The notes under the pieces: generated by a model
What the model was told of the DNA's origin: nothing
The model's database searches: none
What the model saw: only the letters and a program-made list of their open reading frames with translations
In this document: positions 28,072-36,970 of the stretch, piece by piece
Layout: the number at the start of each line of letters is the position of its first letter
Numbering within the stretch: position 1 is the stretch's first letter
Made by a program: the position numbers and the translations under genes
NCBI GenBank assembly: GCA_002342805.1
Contig: DDQW01000035.1
Coordinates: forward strand, 1 to 55,557
Source: Clostridiales bacterium UBA2432
GTDB taxonomy: Bacteria; Bacillota; Clostridia; Lachnospirales; Vallitaleaceae
DNA: 55,557 nucleotides
Reading direction: 5' to 3'

Positions 28072-29490
28072 ATGAAGAAGCCAAATATATTATATATTTT
28101 TTCGGATCAACACAGAAAGTTTGACTTAGGAGCTTATGGGCATCAATCAGTTCTTACTCCGAATTTAGATGAACTTGCAAAGTTAGGGGTACGTTTTAAT
28201 CATTGTGTTTCGAATTCACCGGTATGTGTTCCGGCTAGAGGTACAATGCTAACCGGACTATATCCAAACAAGCATGGGGCATTGATGAATGATATGGCAA
28301 TTAACCCTCAATGTACAAGCATTGCTAATGTCCTTAATTCAGAGGGATATAGGACGGGATATATGGGGAAATGGCATCTGAATGGGGTTCCGAGAGACCA
28401 AGCGATTCCCCAAGAGAAAAGATTAGGATTTCAAGAGTGGAAAGTTCATAATTGTAATCATAAATACCTTGATTGTTATTATTATGATGAAGAGAATGAG
28501 AAACATGAAGTAGAAGGATATGAACCTGTCATATTCGGAGAGCTTGCAGAGGAATTTATAAAACGTAATGCAAAAGAAGAACAGCCATGGGCTCTTTACT
28601 TGTCCTTTTCAACGCCTCATGATCCTCACCAAGATATTGAAAAAAAGTATTTGGAAGTATATGAAAATAAGGATATTCCATTACGAAAAAACACAAAAGA
28701 TAAAATTTTGTTTAAAGAGAATAAAGCCCTTAATTTAAATGAATATTTTGATACACAAGAATACAGAGAAAATACAAAAGGATATTATGGGCATATCTCA
28801 GCCATTGACGAACAGATTGGAAAACTCATCTTGTCACTTAAAGAAACAGATCAATATGATAATACAATTATCATATATACATCTGACCATGGAGATATGT
28901 TGGGTAGTCAGGGAATGTTAGACAAACAAGTGCCCTTCGAAGAAGCCATTGCCATCCCCTTGATTATATATTGGAAAAATCATACTTACGCGGGTGTGTG
29001 TGACGAGTTAATTGGATTAAATGACTTACCGGTGACAATTGCCGGTTTAATTGGGGCAAAATTTCCAGATACGATAGATGGGGTTGATTTGCAGGCATTG
29101 TGCTTGGATCCTTTAGCTCAAAGCTATGATAGTGCGTATCTTTGTGAATATTTCCCGGCCCATAATTGGGGAGATAAAGGTGGAACGGAATGGAGAGCAA
29201 TTCGTACTAAGCAATATACGTATGCAGTGACTGCAAACAATATGAATTGGCTATTGTTTGACAATATTCATGATCCATATCAAACCAATAATTTAGCAAG
29301 TGATGTAAAATATAAAAATATAAAAGCTGAATTATGGAAAATGCTGAAAAAGCATATAGATGAAAATGATGCATTGTTAGAAGGTATTCAATTCATTCGT
29401 GAATATGGAAATGTAAATGAATTTAATCGAAGTCAAAATTATTTTAATCGAAAGCCAATCATAGAAACTGAGAAAGAAGGGGGAAATTAA
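28072..29490 (+). CDS. Sulfatase, family S1 (Cys-type)
   Basis: 472 residues, cytoplasmic (no signal peptide). The opening PNILYIFSDQHRKFD provides metal ligands. The formylglycine motif is CVPARGTMLTG with Cys52, and YTSDHGDMLGS forms the second metal site. It follows the GH106-like gene by 14 bases and is followed four bases later by another sulfatase, so all three belong to one operon and probably act on the same oligosaccharide. S1 subfamily and regioselectivity are not visible from motifs. Confidence 0.92.
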   Translation: MKKPNILYIFSDQHRKFDLGAYGHQSVLTPNLDELAKLGVRFNHCVSNSPVCVPARGTMLTGLYPNKHGALMNDMAINPQCTSIANVLNSEGYRTGYMGKWHLNGVPRDQAIPQEKRLGFQEWKVHNCNHKYLDCYYYDEENEKHEVEGYEPVIFGELAEEFIKRNAKEEQPWALYLSFSTPHDPHQDIEKKYLEVYENKDIPLRKNTKDKILFKENKALNLNEYFDTQEYRENTKGYYGHISAIDEQIGKLILSLKETDQYDNTIIIYTSDHGDMLGSQGMLDKQVPFEEAIAIPLIIYWKNHTYAGVCDELIGLNDLPVTIAGLIGAKFPDTIDGVDLQALCLDPLAQSYDSAYLCEYFPAHNWGDKGGTEWRAIRTKQYTYAVTANNMNWLLFDNIHDPYQTNNLASDVKYKNIKAELWKMLKKHIDENDALLEGIQFIREYGNVNEFNRSQNYFNRKPIIETEKEGGN

Positions 29491-29494
29491 TAAC

Positions 29495-30994
29495 ATGAAG
29501 CAGCCGAATATAATTTTTTTAATGACAGATCAGCAACGATGGGATTGTATTGGAAAGTTAAATACGAAAATAATAACACCCACAATAGATAAACTGACGC
29601 AAAACGGGATAACATTTGATAGTGCGGTTTGTCAATATCCTGCCTGTGTACCGAGCAGAAATTCGATGATGTTTGGTTTATATCCGTCTCAATTAGGGGT
29701 GCGTTCCAATAGTGGTGGTTTGTTTCATGAAGATCGTTTGCCATCGATTCCCATTCCACAAGTACTCAAAGATGCAGGATATCTTACGGCAGGGTTTGGA
29801 AAGACACATTGGAATCATAGTGTTTTAAATAAAGAACCGAGTACACGAGGTTTTGATAAGAGAGTCATTGGTCAGGACGCTTCATCTGAGTTGTATGAGC
29901 AAGGCGCATATATGATGAGTGAAGGAAATCCAGAAGGATTAAAGCGCTATTATGACGAGACGAAAACCTATGGAGCCGGAGAAGAGAATACGAATGGTTA
30001 TATTGGATGTACCAGTGGGATTAGTCAACGAGACCATCGCGATGGATGGGTTGCAGAACAATGCTTAGAATATTTAGAAAGTAATGAAATAGATGAAGAA
30101 AAACCTTTGTTTTTGTACTTATCCTTTTTAAAACCACATGCAGGATTTAATGTTCCCAAAGAATTTGAAGATTTGTATCAAATTGAGGATTTTGAAGATG
30201 TTACTCTGCCACCTTGGGATTTAGATGATGAACCCGAAAATCATTTATGTGATCGAAAGGAGTATTTTCAATGGCGAGAAACTTGGAGTAATTTGACGGC
30301 AGAAGAAAGAAAGCGTACCACGCTAAGATACTATGCCAATATTTCATGGTTAGATAGTTACTTTGGTCAAGTCTTAGATAAACTTGAAAAATTAGGAAGG
30401 CTAGATAATGCAGTGATTATTTTTACATCAGATCATGGAGATTTAATGGGGGAACGCAATTATATTTTTAGAAAATATAATTTATATGAAAGTAGCGTTA
30501 GAGTACCCCTTATTATATCAGGAACGATTATACCGGAAAACCAAAAAGGAAGCATTGATAGTCGCCTTGCTGAGCATATTGATTTATTACCAACTATTGC
30601 TAAGCTAGCGCAAGCCCCAATCAACCCCATATTGCCAGGAATTGATTTACTCTCAGATACCAAACGATCCGGCGCTTTTTCTGAGTTTCACGGGATAACA
30701 GATGAAGGTTTTCAAGCCTCACCTGCATACATGTGGAGAAAAAAAGAGTATAAGCTCATTTTGTATTTAGAAGGTGCACTAAAGGATAATTTTTTGAATG
30801 TTCAAGATGTTAAAGGGGAGCTATACCATCTTAGTAAGGATCCTCTAGAATGGAATGATTTATATCAGGATGATAACTATGCAAGAATTCGTGAGCAGAT
30901 GAAAACTGAATTATTAATGCATATAGCTTGCACATATGCTAGAGGACCCTTTTATTATGATAGTTTAGGTTATTGGCGATTAGGTGGTGAATAG
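29495..30994 (+). CDS. Sulfatase, family S1 (Cys-type)
   Basis: 499 residues with N-terminal PNIIFLMTDQQRWD, formylglycine motif CVPSRNSMMFG (Cys51) and the metal site FTSDHGDLMGE. No signal peptide. A GAAGGGGG ribosome site overlaps the end of the previous sulfatase gene. It differs from its neighbour in the insert after the active site (the TYGAGEEN region), so it is probably not a recent duplicate and may remove sulfate from a different position. It is the last gene of module C and converges on the isomerase gene with only four bases between them. Confidence 0.92.
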   Translation: MKQPNIIFLMTDQQRWDCIGKLNTKIITPTIDKLTQNGITFDSAVCQYPACVPSRNSMMFGLYPSQLGVRSNSGGLFHEDRLPSIPIPQVLKDAGYLTAGFGKTHWNHSVLNKEPSTRGFDKRVIGQDASSELYEQGAYMMSEGNPEGLKRYYDETKTYGAGEENTNGYIGCTSGISQRDHRDGWVAEQCLEYLESNEIDEEKPLFLYLSFLKPHAGFNVPKEFEDLYQIEDFEDVTLPPWDLDDEPENHLCDRKEYFQWRETWSNLTAEERKRTTLRYYANISWLDSYFGQVLDKLEKLGRLDNAVIIFTSDHGDLMGERNYIFRKYNLYESSVRVPLIISGTIIPENQKGSIDSRLAEHIDLLPTIAKLAQAPINPILPGIDLLSDTKRSGAFSEFHGITDEGFQASPAYMWRKKEYKLILYLEGALKDNFLNVQDVKGELYHLSKDPLEWNDLYQDDNYARIREQMKTELLMHIACTYARGPFYYDSLGYWRLGGE

Positions 30995-30998
30995 AAAG

Positions 30999-32498
30999 CT
31001 ATTTGCCAATGACATAGGAAGGAATATTAAGTAAATCTGAAATTTTTTCATATAAATCAGCATTTTGTCCAATGCTCATTGCAAAATGATGCGTTGGTGC
31101 GTGACTAAACCATTCATCCATATACGAATCAGGATCTTTTTTGAACTTTACAGGGGTCTGGGTATTGCCGATTTTCATGATTGAACCATCGGTTGATTCT
31201 GCTTCTGTGATAATAAATTTTAATTTTCCGTCGATTGTTTGGGTACACCCAAGGTTAGTAATAGAACCAGTGCGAACTTTGGCTTCTACAGATATTCCTG
31301 TTCCTTGCTTGCCATGGTATAAGCCCATACCTCGAAGAATAGGTTTTCCTTTTGCAATTTTTAAATGGAAGGGACCATCATGACCTAATAAGATAGTGCT
31401 GGTTTCATAATCGGTAACAACAATTTCGCAAAAACTGCCACCCGCTTCAACAAGGTCACAAATTTTCATTGCTAAACATGTTTTTAAATCACCTTCTCCG
31501 GCACAGGGGATTCCAGATGCGGTTAGTAGAGAATGTCCGACGATAAAACCGCCTTGAACGTTTTCGTAATGATTTCCTGGGGCCCCATGATAATAGTAAG
31601 TTAAAGCATCTAAATCAAATTCTTTAACTAATTTTTCTTGAGCGACAGCTACTTTAGCCGACCAATTTAATTGATCTTGGCTTGGTTTTTGAGCAAGGGG
31701 GTCGGCAGCTAAGTCATCACTTATAATAAAGAACTCTTCAATTTCTTGGCGTTTATGTTGAATTTCTTCTTGGGTTATCTTTTGTAGATGACGATCCAAA
31801 TCACACATTTCTAATATTTGTATGTGTGCTCCGGTCTGGCTTTGAAACATTGTGAAATCACTATACATATCAAGCATGCCACTATAGGTGTTTCCTAAAA
31901 ATCCGAAACGAGCCCCTTGTAAGTTGCGCTTTACTCTGGCAGCTAATATCCACTCTTTAATTGTCTTCCATGCACGAATGGCTTCAGGGCGTTTATCAGT
32001 AATTTCATCCGTCATAGAAATATCGGGTGTATAGTTGAGTCCTAATAGGCCATTCACAACGCGAAAATGTATATCGGAGCGATTGAATGCATTTGCGATT
32101 TCGGGAACTGGACAAGCGCCACAGTGAGCGAGCCATTCGCCTGTGGTTGTTTGAGTATAATTAATCTTTGCGGCCGGTTGTAAATTTAATACGACAGTTG
32201 GAGCAGAACAGATTTGATGAACAGGTAGGACACAAGCACTCGTTACATATGTTGCAGAATGAGCTAAGATTAAATCTATATTGTTTTGGTTAAAGTACTC
32301 ACCTGCTTGATGACCTGCGTCTTCACTATCTACCAATCCATAATAAAATATTTCTGCTCCAAATGACTCAACTTTTTTGCTGATAAATTCTCCGTATTCG
32401 TTTATTCGGTCCTTTAAGCCGGGAAATTGTGTCCAATAATGTTTTAATCCCATGGTATAAAGTCCGATACGAGGTTTTTTATAATTTTTTTTCTCCAT
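30999..32498 (-). CDS. AraA/FucI-superfamily sugar isomerase
   Basis: 499-residue protein of the L-arabinose/L-fucose isomerase superfamily, which interconverts aldoses and ketoses with a divalent metal. Aligning by eye to E. coli AraA, CAGEGDLKT (Glu335) matches the metal-ligand Glu306 region, the VVTDYETSTILLGHDG segment covers the Glu333/His350 region, and APTHHFAMS (His470-His471) matches the C-terminal His. A complete active site therefore seems present, but the sugar is not certain: L-arabinose, L-fucose or a related deoxysugar. GGAGGAG lies seven bases before the ATG. It is divergent from an AraC gene at 32602. It might feed the fuculose-type aldolase at 48551; that is inference. Confidence 0.8.
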   Translation of the reverse strand: MEKKNYKKPRIGLYTMGLKHYWTQFPGLKDRINEYGEFISKKVESFGAEIFYYGLVDSEDAGHQAGEYFNQNNIDLILAHSATYVTSACVLPVHQICSAPTVVLNLQPAAKINYTQTTTGEWLAHCGACPVPEIANAFNRSDIHFRVVNGLLGLNYTPDISMTDEITDKRPEAIRAWKTIKEWILAARVKRNLQGARFGFLGNTYSGMLDMYSDFTMFQSQTGAHIQILEMCDLDRHLQKITQEEIQHKRQEIEEFFIISDDLAADPLAQKPSQDQLNWSAKVAVAQEKLVKEFDLDALTYYYHGAPGNHYENVQGGFIVGHSLLTASGIPCAGEGDLKTCLAMKICDLVEAGGSFCEIVVTDYETSTILLGHDGPFHLKIAKGKPILRGMGLYHGKQGTGISVEAKVRTGSITNLGCTQTIDGKLKFIITEAESTDGSIMKIGNTQTPVKFKKDPDSYMDEWFSHAPTHHFAMSIGQNADLYEKISDLLNIPSYVIGK

Positions 32499-32601
32499 TA
32501 GATAACTCCTCCATTTAATTTATAAATAAAGTATACTCAAATGTGACAGAGATTACATCCAAGAAAATTGATTGAAAATAATAGAATGTTGTGGTGATAG
32601 A

Positions 32602-33474
32602 TTGAAAAAACATATGTATTTGGAAAGAGCATCATATTCTTGGTCTAAAGATTCCGTTCGAATGATTACAATTCCAAGTAAAACGGCTAAAATGACTTAT
32701 TTTTATGCCCAGGAATTAGGACATTTCAAAACGAAAGCTCCATATTTCACTGAAAGAGAGAATCTAGACTCTTTTTTGATTATATATACAATTTCAGGCT
32801 GTGGAAGACTAAAATATCTTGGCAAGGAATATCAATTAAAAAAGGGACAATGTTTTTTTATTCATTGTCAAGAGTATCATTATTACTGGACAAAAGAGGA
32901 TGAAGATTGGGAATTTTTGTGGATACATTTTAATGGTGCCAATGTATTGGGCTATTATAAACAATTTGTTTTTAATGGATTTAAAGTACTAAATATAAAT
33001 GAAAAAAATGTAGAAGAGCTAATGAATAATGCAATCGAGTTGAATCAAAGAAAAAATTTTACAACTGAGTTATTAACTTCCAATATTATTCAAAATATTT
33101 TAACTGAATTGCTAATACGAAATTGCACGAATGATATGAAGAGGGTTTTTATTCCAAAATATATTAAAATGATTGCAAAAAAAATTGAATCCAGTTTTAG
33201 GGAGCCTTTATGTTTAGATGATTTTCAACGTGAATGGAATAGGAGTAAATATCATATTTCGAAAGAATTTAAAAAATATATCGGGGTAACAGTGAATGAA
33301 TATATTATATCTTCGCGAATCTCCTACGCCAAAGAGCTATTGAAATATTCAGAGTTATCAATAAATGAAATAACATTTGAAGTAGGAATGAATAATGTCA
33401 CGCATTTTATTAACTTATTTAAGGCGCGGGAAAAAAAGACGCCCCTTTTATATCGTAAAGAATGGAAAAACTAA
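32602..33474 (+). CDS. AraC-family regulator
   Basis: About 290 residues. The N-terminal sensing domain contains FLIIYTISGCGRLKYLGKEY and a His-rich QEYHYYW turn, typical of cupin-fold AraC proteins. The C-terminal HTH pair includes NRSKYHISKEFKKYIG and GMNNVTHFINLFKAREKKTP. The start is uncertain. TTG 32602 has GGTGAT three bases before it; TTG 32572 is an in-frame upstream alternative with a poor ribosome site. It is divergent from the isomerase (103 bases between starts) and lies ahead of the transporter/GH2 operon; both are likely targets. Confidence 0.87.
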   Translation: MKKHMYLERASYSWSKDSVRMITIPSKTAKMTYFYAQELGHFKTKAPYFTERENLDSFLIIYTISGCGRLKYLGKEYQLKKGQCFFIHCQEYHYYWTKEDEDWEFLWIHFNGANVLGYYKQFVFNGFKVLNINEKNVEELMNNAIELNQRKNFTTELLTSNIIQNILTELLIRNCTNDMKRVFIPKYIKMIAKKIESSFREPLCLDDFQREWNRSKYHISKEFKKYIGVTVNEYIISSRISYAKELLKYSELSINEITFEVGMNNVTHFINLFKAREKKTPLLYRKEWKN

Positions 33475-33587
33475 AATCATTAGCAAGTTTTTTTATAGAA
33501 AAAAAATACTTTTTGTAGATATTCATAACAAAGTGAATAGTTAGAAATAGGTATAATTAAAATATATTATACGAGGAGGTATGGAAT

Positions 33588-34943
33588 ATGGAACAGAAAC
33601 GATTAAAAAAATGGGTATTATTAACAACGTGTCTAATGCTTATATTCAGTGTTTTATCAGGGTGTGGAAAAGAGACAAACGAACAAGTTAACACAGGAGG
33701 AAAAAATGCGACAAAAGAAAATACTATTTCAGAAGTTGCAACAGAGTTAGGTTGCATTGATGCAGAAGCGTTTGCAAAAGAGTTGAATGAAAAATATGCC
33801 GGTGAAGAAGTTGTTTTGATGATTGAGCGTGCAGGCGCAACTTATCCAACAGCAAATATTGAGTATATGCAAGGTTTATTGCCGGACATAACAATTACAA
33901 GCAAACCTTTTGTTAATGATAAGGCAGAACAACTTATTAAAACTGCATACACTGCAGGGCAACAATTGGATTTAGTGGAATTTTGGCCGAATCAAATGCA
34001 AACATTTGTTAATGCAGATATGGCTTTAGATTTAACCCCCTATTTGGAAGAGGACCCAATATGGAAAAATTCATTTGTTGATGGCGTTCTAGAAGCGGGA
34101 AAGTATAACGGGAACATATACAATGTAGCAGAAGCAATTGTATATCCACTTTTAATAGTTAATGAAGATCTATTAACTGACGCAGGTGTGAATATCAAAG
34201 AAGATTGGACATGGGAAGAATTTGTAGAGGCGTGTAATAAAATTCAGACAAATACAGATGCATTTCCGATAGGAGTTCAAGTTCAACATACAAATTGGCT
34301 AGTGCGGTGTGCCTTTGAGCAAATTTGGAATAACAATGAAGAGTATGAGGCGTTTGTTAGAGGGGAAATATCTTTTACAGAAGAGCCGAGAATTAAAGAA
34401 ATGATGGTTAAGATTGCACAGTTATATGAAGAAGAATATTGTTATCCTGGCGAAGGTGCAATTTCACTGACAGCAGATGAAAAAATTGCAGGATTTGCCG
34501 CTGGCGAAATTGCAATGATTGCAGAAGTAAATGCAAATACACTGAATGCTTTGAAGAATTCAGGTGTGGAAAATATAAAAATTATCGGATGGCCAACAAT
34601 GTCAGAAGAAATGAATTATATTAATGGAGGTTTTCAAGGTTATTTTATTCCATCACATGTAAAAAATCCGGATTTAGCAGTCGGTATTATGAAACTTCTA
34701 TTTAGTCAACAAGTTATGAACTATAATGCGGATGCAGGTATTGTTCCAACTGTTCCAGTTAATAGTAGCAATGAATATTTGAAAGAACTTTCAAAAGATG
34801 CAGATAGAATTGGACCAGCAGAAGTATTAGCCCTATCACCGGAGATTTCAGATTATGTTCAAAATCAGCTGATGGCAAATTATCTATTGAATGGAGAAGT
34901 AGCGTTAGAAGATTTAGAAAACCTTAGAATAGGGACAAAATAA
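33588..34943 (+). CDS. Sugar ABC transporter binding lipoprotein (family 1)
   Basis: 451 residues. Lipoprotein signal with lipobox VLSGC (Cys26), short Asn/Thr/Lys linker, and an SBP body containing YNGNIYNVAEAIVYPL and INGGFQGYFIPS. GAGGAGGT seven bases before ATG 33588 fixes the start; the ATG at 33581 is too close and in another frame. A perfect 14-base hairpin follows the stop, and a decayed copy of residues about 374-383 is found 322 bases downstream of the original. Probable partner of the permeases 35176-36930. Confidence 0.93.
   Translation: MEQKRLKKWVLLTTCLMLIFSVLSGCGKETNEQVNTGGKNATKENTISEVATELGCIDAEAFAKELNEKYAGEEVVLMIERAGATYPTANIEYMQGLLPDITITSKPFVNDKAEQLIKTAYTAGQQLDLVEFWPNQMQTFVNADMALDLTPYLEEDPIWKNSFVDGVLEAGKYNGNIYNVAEAIVYPLLIVNEDLLTDAGVNIKEDWTWEEFVEACNKIQTNTDAFPIGVQVQHTNWLVRCAFEQIWNNNEEYEAFVRGEISFTEEPRIKEMMVKIAQLYEEEYCYPGEGAISLTADEKIAGFAAGEIAMIAEVNANTLNALKNSGVENIKIIGWPTMSEEMNYINGGFQGYFIPSHVKNPDLAVGIMKLLFSQQVMNYNADAGIVPTVPVNSSNEYLKELSKDADRIGPAEVLALSPEISDYVQNQLMANYLLNGEVALEDLENLRIGTK
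34707..34736 (+). repeat. Source copy of a 30-base imperfect repeat in the binding-protein gene
   Basis: This coding stretch (encoding QQVMNYNADA) recurs at 35029-35058 with 27 of 30 bases identical. The three differences are all transitions. Confidence 0.8.
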
Positions 34944-34963
34944 TAAAATTAGATTAAACAGGG

Positions 34964-34995
34964 AAACAGGACGACTTCTTAAAGTCGTCCTGTTT
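34964..34995 (+). other. Intercistronic hairpin after binding-protein gene
   Basis: AAACAGGACGACTT and its exact complement AAGTCGTCCTGTTT enclose a CTTA loop: a 14-base perfect stem. Only the three T residues within the stem end it, then GAGG, so there is no proper U-tract. It starts 20 bases after the stop codon. Confidence 0.85.
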
Positions 34996-35019
34996 GAGGT
35001 GAACCTTTCTAAAATTTAA

Positions 35020-35073
35020 ATGTTTTTCCAACAAGTTATGAACCATAATGTGGATACAACAAACAAAATATAA
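35020..35073 (+). pseudogene. Decayed fragment of a binding-protein gene
   Basis: Between the hairpin and the permease gene a short frame encodes FFQQVMNHNVDTTNKI and stops at 35071-35073. Its core QQVMNHNVDT matches QQVMNYNADA of the intact binding protein upstream (bases 34707-34736 versus 35029-35058, 27/30 identical). All three base changes alter the amino acid, as expected without selection. It reads as the remnant of a second binding-protein copy that once stood directly ahead of the permeases. Confidence 0.6.
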
Positions 35074-35106
35074 CTTTAAGTACATTATAATAATAAATAC
35101 AATCCC

Positions 35107-35120
35107 TTATACTAGTATAA
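35107..35120 (+). promoter_or_regulatory. Perfect 14-base palindrome upstream of permease gene
   Basis: TTATACTAGTATAA reads the same on both strands and lies 56 bases before the permease start. It may be an operator, or contain a TATACT -10 element. A one-mismatch relative (TTATACTAGAATAA) occurs at 46358-46371 ahead of another AraC gene. Confidence 0.35.
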
Positions 35121-35175
35121 ATGCATGCAATTGTATTTAAGTTTTTATAAAATATTTTTTTAGGAAGGTGTTAAA

Positions 35176-36060
35176 ATGCATAAAATTTATAGCAACAAAA
35201 TAAGTATTTTATTACTTATACTGCCAGCCTTATTATTGTTCATAGTATTTATTCCGATATCAACAGCCTTTATTGTAGGTTCCAGTTTTTTTAAATGGGA
35301 GTTGCTGACTCCGCCGGTCTACAAAGGTTTGGATAATTACCAGTATTTGTTTACAAATGACTCGATTTTTTGGATTGGTTTTCGAAATAATCTTATTTGG
35401 ATTGTTGGAAATGTTTTTCTTGTTTTGGTGCCCAGTTTCTTTTTGGCATTAATTCTTAATGCAAAGATTATTGGAAAAAATTTTTTTAGAAGTGTCATAT
35501 TTCTGCCGGTTTGCCTTTCTTCGACAGCTGTAGGATTAATTTGGTATTTTGTATATCATTATAAGATTGGTATCTTAAATTATCTTATAAGGTTTATAGG
35601 ATTTGAAAATTTTCAACATGCTTGGCTAAATAGTGAAAAGACGGCACTGTATGCAGTTATATTAACAATTTCATGGCAATGGGTTGGATACTATATGGTA
35701 CTATATCTATCTGGCTTGGCGATGATACCAGATGAGCTAATTGAGGCTGCTCGAATAGATGGAGCTAACTCAAGGCAAGTTCTTTGGAATATAACGATTC
35801 CTTTCTTAAAACCTATATTTAAGATTACATCTGTTTTGGCTGTTGTAAATGCATTTAAAGGATTTGATCTTATGTATATTATGACTCAAGGTGGACCTAA
35901 TCGTTCAACGTATTTGCTTGCGTTACATATGTTTGATACATCATTTGGTCGAATGCAGTATGGATACGGTAGTGCAATTGCAGTGGTCATAATATTACTT
36001 TGTGTTGTATCAACGCTGTTGATCAATAAATTCTTTAGTAGAGACAATATGGATGCGTAG
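35176..36060 (+). CDS. Sugar ABC permease, MalF/UgpA type
   Basis: 294 residues with about six membrane helices (first near residues 9-32). EAA loop EAARIDGANSRQVL followed by IPFLKP, and TQGGPNRSTYLLALH near the C-terminal end. AGGAAGGTG precedes ATG 35176. It is separated from the binding-protein gene by 232 bases that hold the hairpin, the decayed fragment and a palindrome, an unusually long gap within such an operon. Confidence 0.93.
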   Translation: MHKIYSNKISILLLILPALLLFIVFIPISTAFIVGSSFFKWELLTPPVYKGLDNYQYLFTNDSIFWIGFRNNLIWIVGNVFLVLVPSFFLALILNAKIIGKNFFRSVIFLPVCLSSTAVGLIWYFVYHYKIGILNYLIRFIGFENFQHAWLNSEKTALYAVILTISWQWVGYYMVLYLSGLAMIPDELIEAARIDGANSRQVLWNITIPFLKPIFKITSVLAVVNAFKGFDLMYIMTQGGPNRSTYLLALHMFDTSFGRMQYGYGSAIAVVIILLCVVSTLLINKFFSRDNMDA

Positions 36061-36069
36061 GAGGTTGAA

Positions 36070-36930
36070 ATGGGATTGATAGAAAAAAATCATAAAGTAG
36101 AAAGAAACTTAGATTGGATTAAAAACACCTATAAATATATCATTATGTTATTTTACGTGGTCGTTATTTTGGGTCCTCTTTATTTTTTAGTTGTATCAGC
36201 ATTAAAAGAAGATAATCAAATATTCTTGGATCCATTTGGATTGCCAAACGTATATTTGTGGGAAAACTTTAAAATAGTTATGTTTGATAATAATATTATG
36301 TTGAATATGCTAAATAGCTTCTATTATGTAATCACAGGACTTGTTTTAACAACATTGATTTGTGTAATGGCATCCTATGCAGTTGTAAAAATGGAATGGA
36401 AATTAAAAAATACGGTATTTGGTATTTTGCTACTGGGTATGTTTGTTCCAATTAATGCGTTGTTATTACCGGTATTTATAGGGAGTAGAAGATTTGGTGT
36501 GGATAATCCGAGAATTATATTAGTACTCATATTCACAGTATTTGCAATGCCGAGAACTATATTTATTCTTTCGGGATTTCTAAAAGATGTTCCAAGAACG
36601 ATTGAGGAAGCAGCTGTTATTGATGGTGCAAGCTTACCAACGATTATCTTTAGTATTATTTTACCCTTGCTCAAGCCAGCAATAGCAACTTCAACTATTT
36701 TTAACTTTTTAAGTATTTGGAATAACCTTTTGTTACCTTTGGTGTTTATAAACAAGGAAGCGGATAAAACATTGCAATTAGGGATGTTGAAGTTTAGAGG
36801 AGAGTTTATTACATCCTACAACCTAAGTTTGACAGCGGTATTGATATCAATTATTCCAACCATTGGTCTTTATTTGTTTTTTCAAAAGGGAATAGTAAAA
36901 GGTATTACAGCGGGCTCGATTAAAGGCTAA
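36070..36930 (+). CDS. Sugar ABC permease, MalG type
   Basis: 286 residues with about six membrane helices. EAA loop EEAAVIDGASLPTI followed by LPLLKP and the tail GITAGSIKG. Its ribosome site GGAGGT overlaps the stop of the preceding permease, and the start comes nine bases after it. The GH2 gene follows 40 bases later, so import and hydrolysis are one unit. Confidence 0.93.
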   Translation: MGLIEKNHKVERNLDWIKNTYKYIIMLFYVVVILGPLYFLVVSALKEDNQIFLDPFGLPNVYLWENFKIVMFDNNIMLNMLNSFYYVITGLVLTTLICVMASYAVVKMEWKLKNTVFGILLLGMFVPINALLLPVFIGSRRFGVDNPRIILVLIFTVFAMPRTIFILSGFLKDVPRTIEEAAVIDGASLPTIIFSIILPLLKPAIATSTIFNFLSIWNNLLLPLVFINKEADKTLQLGMLKFRGEFITSYNLSLTAVLISIIPTIGLYLFFQKGIVKGITAGSIKG

Positions 36931-36970
36931 TCGGATAAAAAATAAAATTGAGTATACAAAGGAGAAAAAA

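Noticed and set aside
28072..30994. The two adjacent sulfatases as a recent tandem duplication.
   Set aside because: Beyond the shared active-site motifs the proteins differ in length, insert regions and C-termini, so they are old paralogues at most.
36375..36755. A 126-residue minus-strand frame opposite the MalG-type permease.
   Set aside because: It is antisense to conserved membrane segments and the EAA loop, and no family is recognisable.
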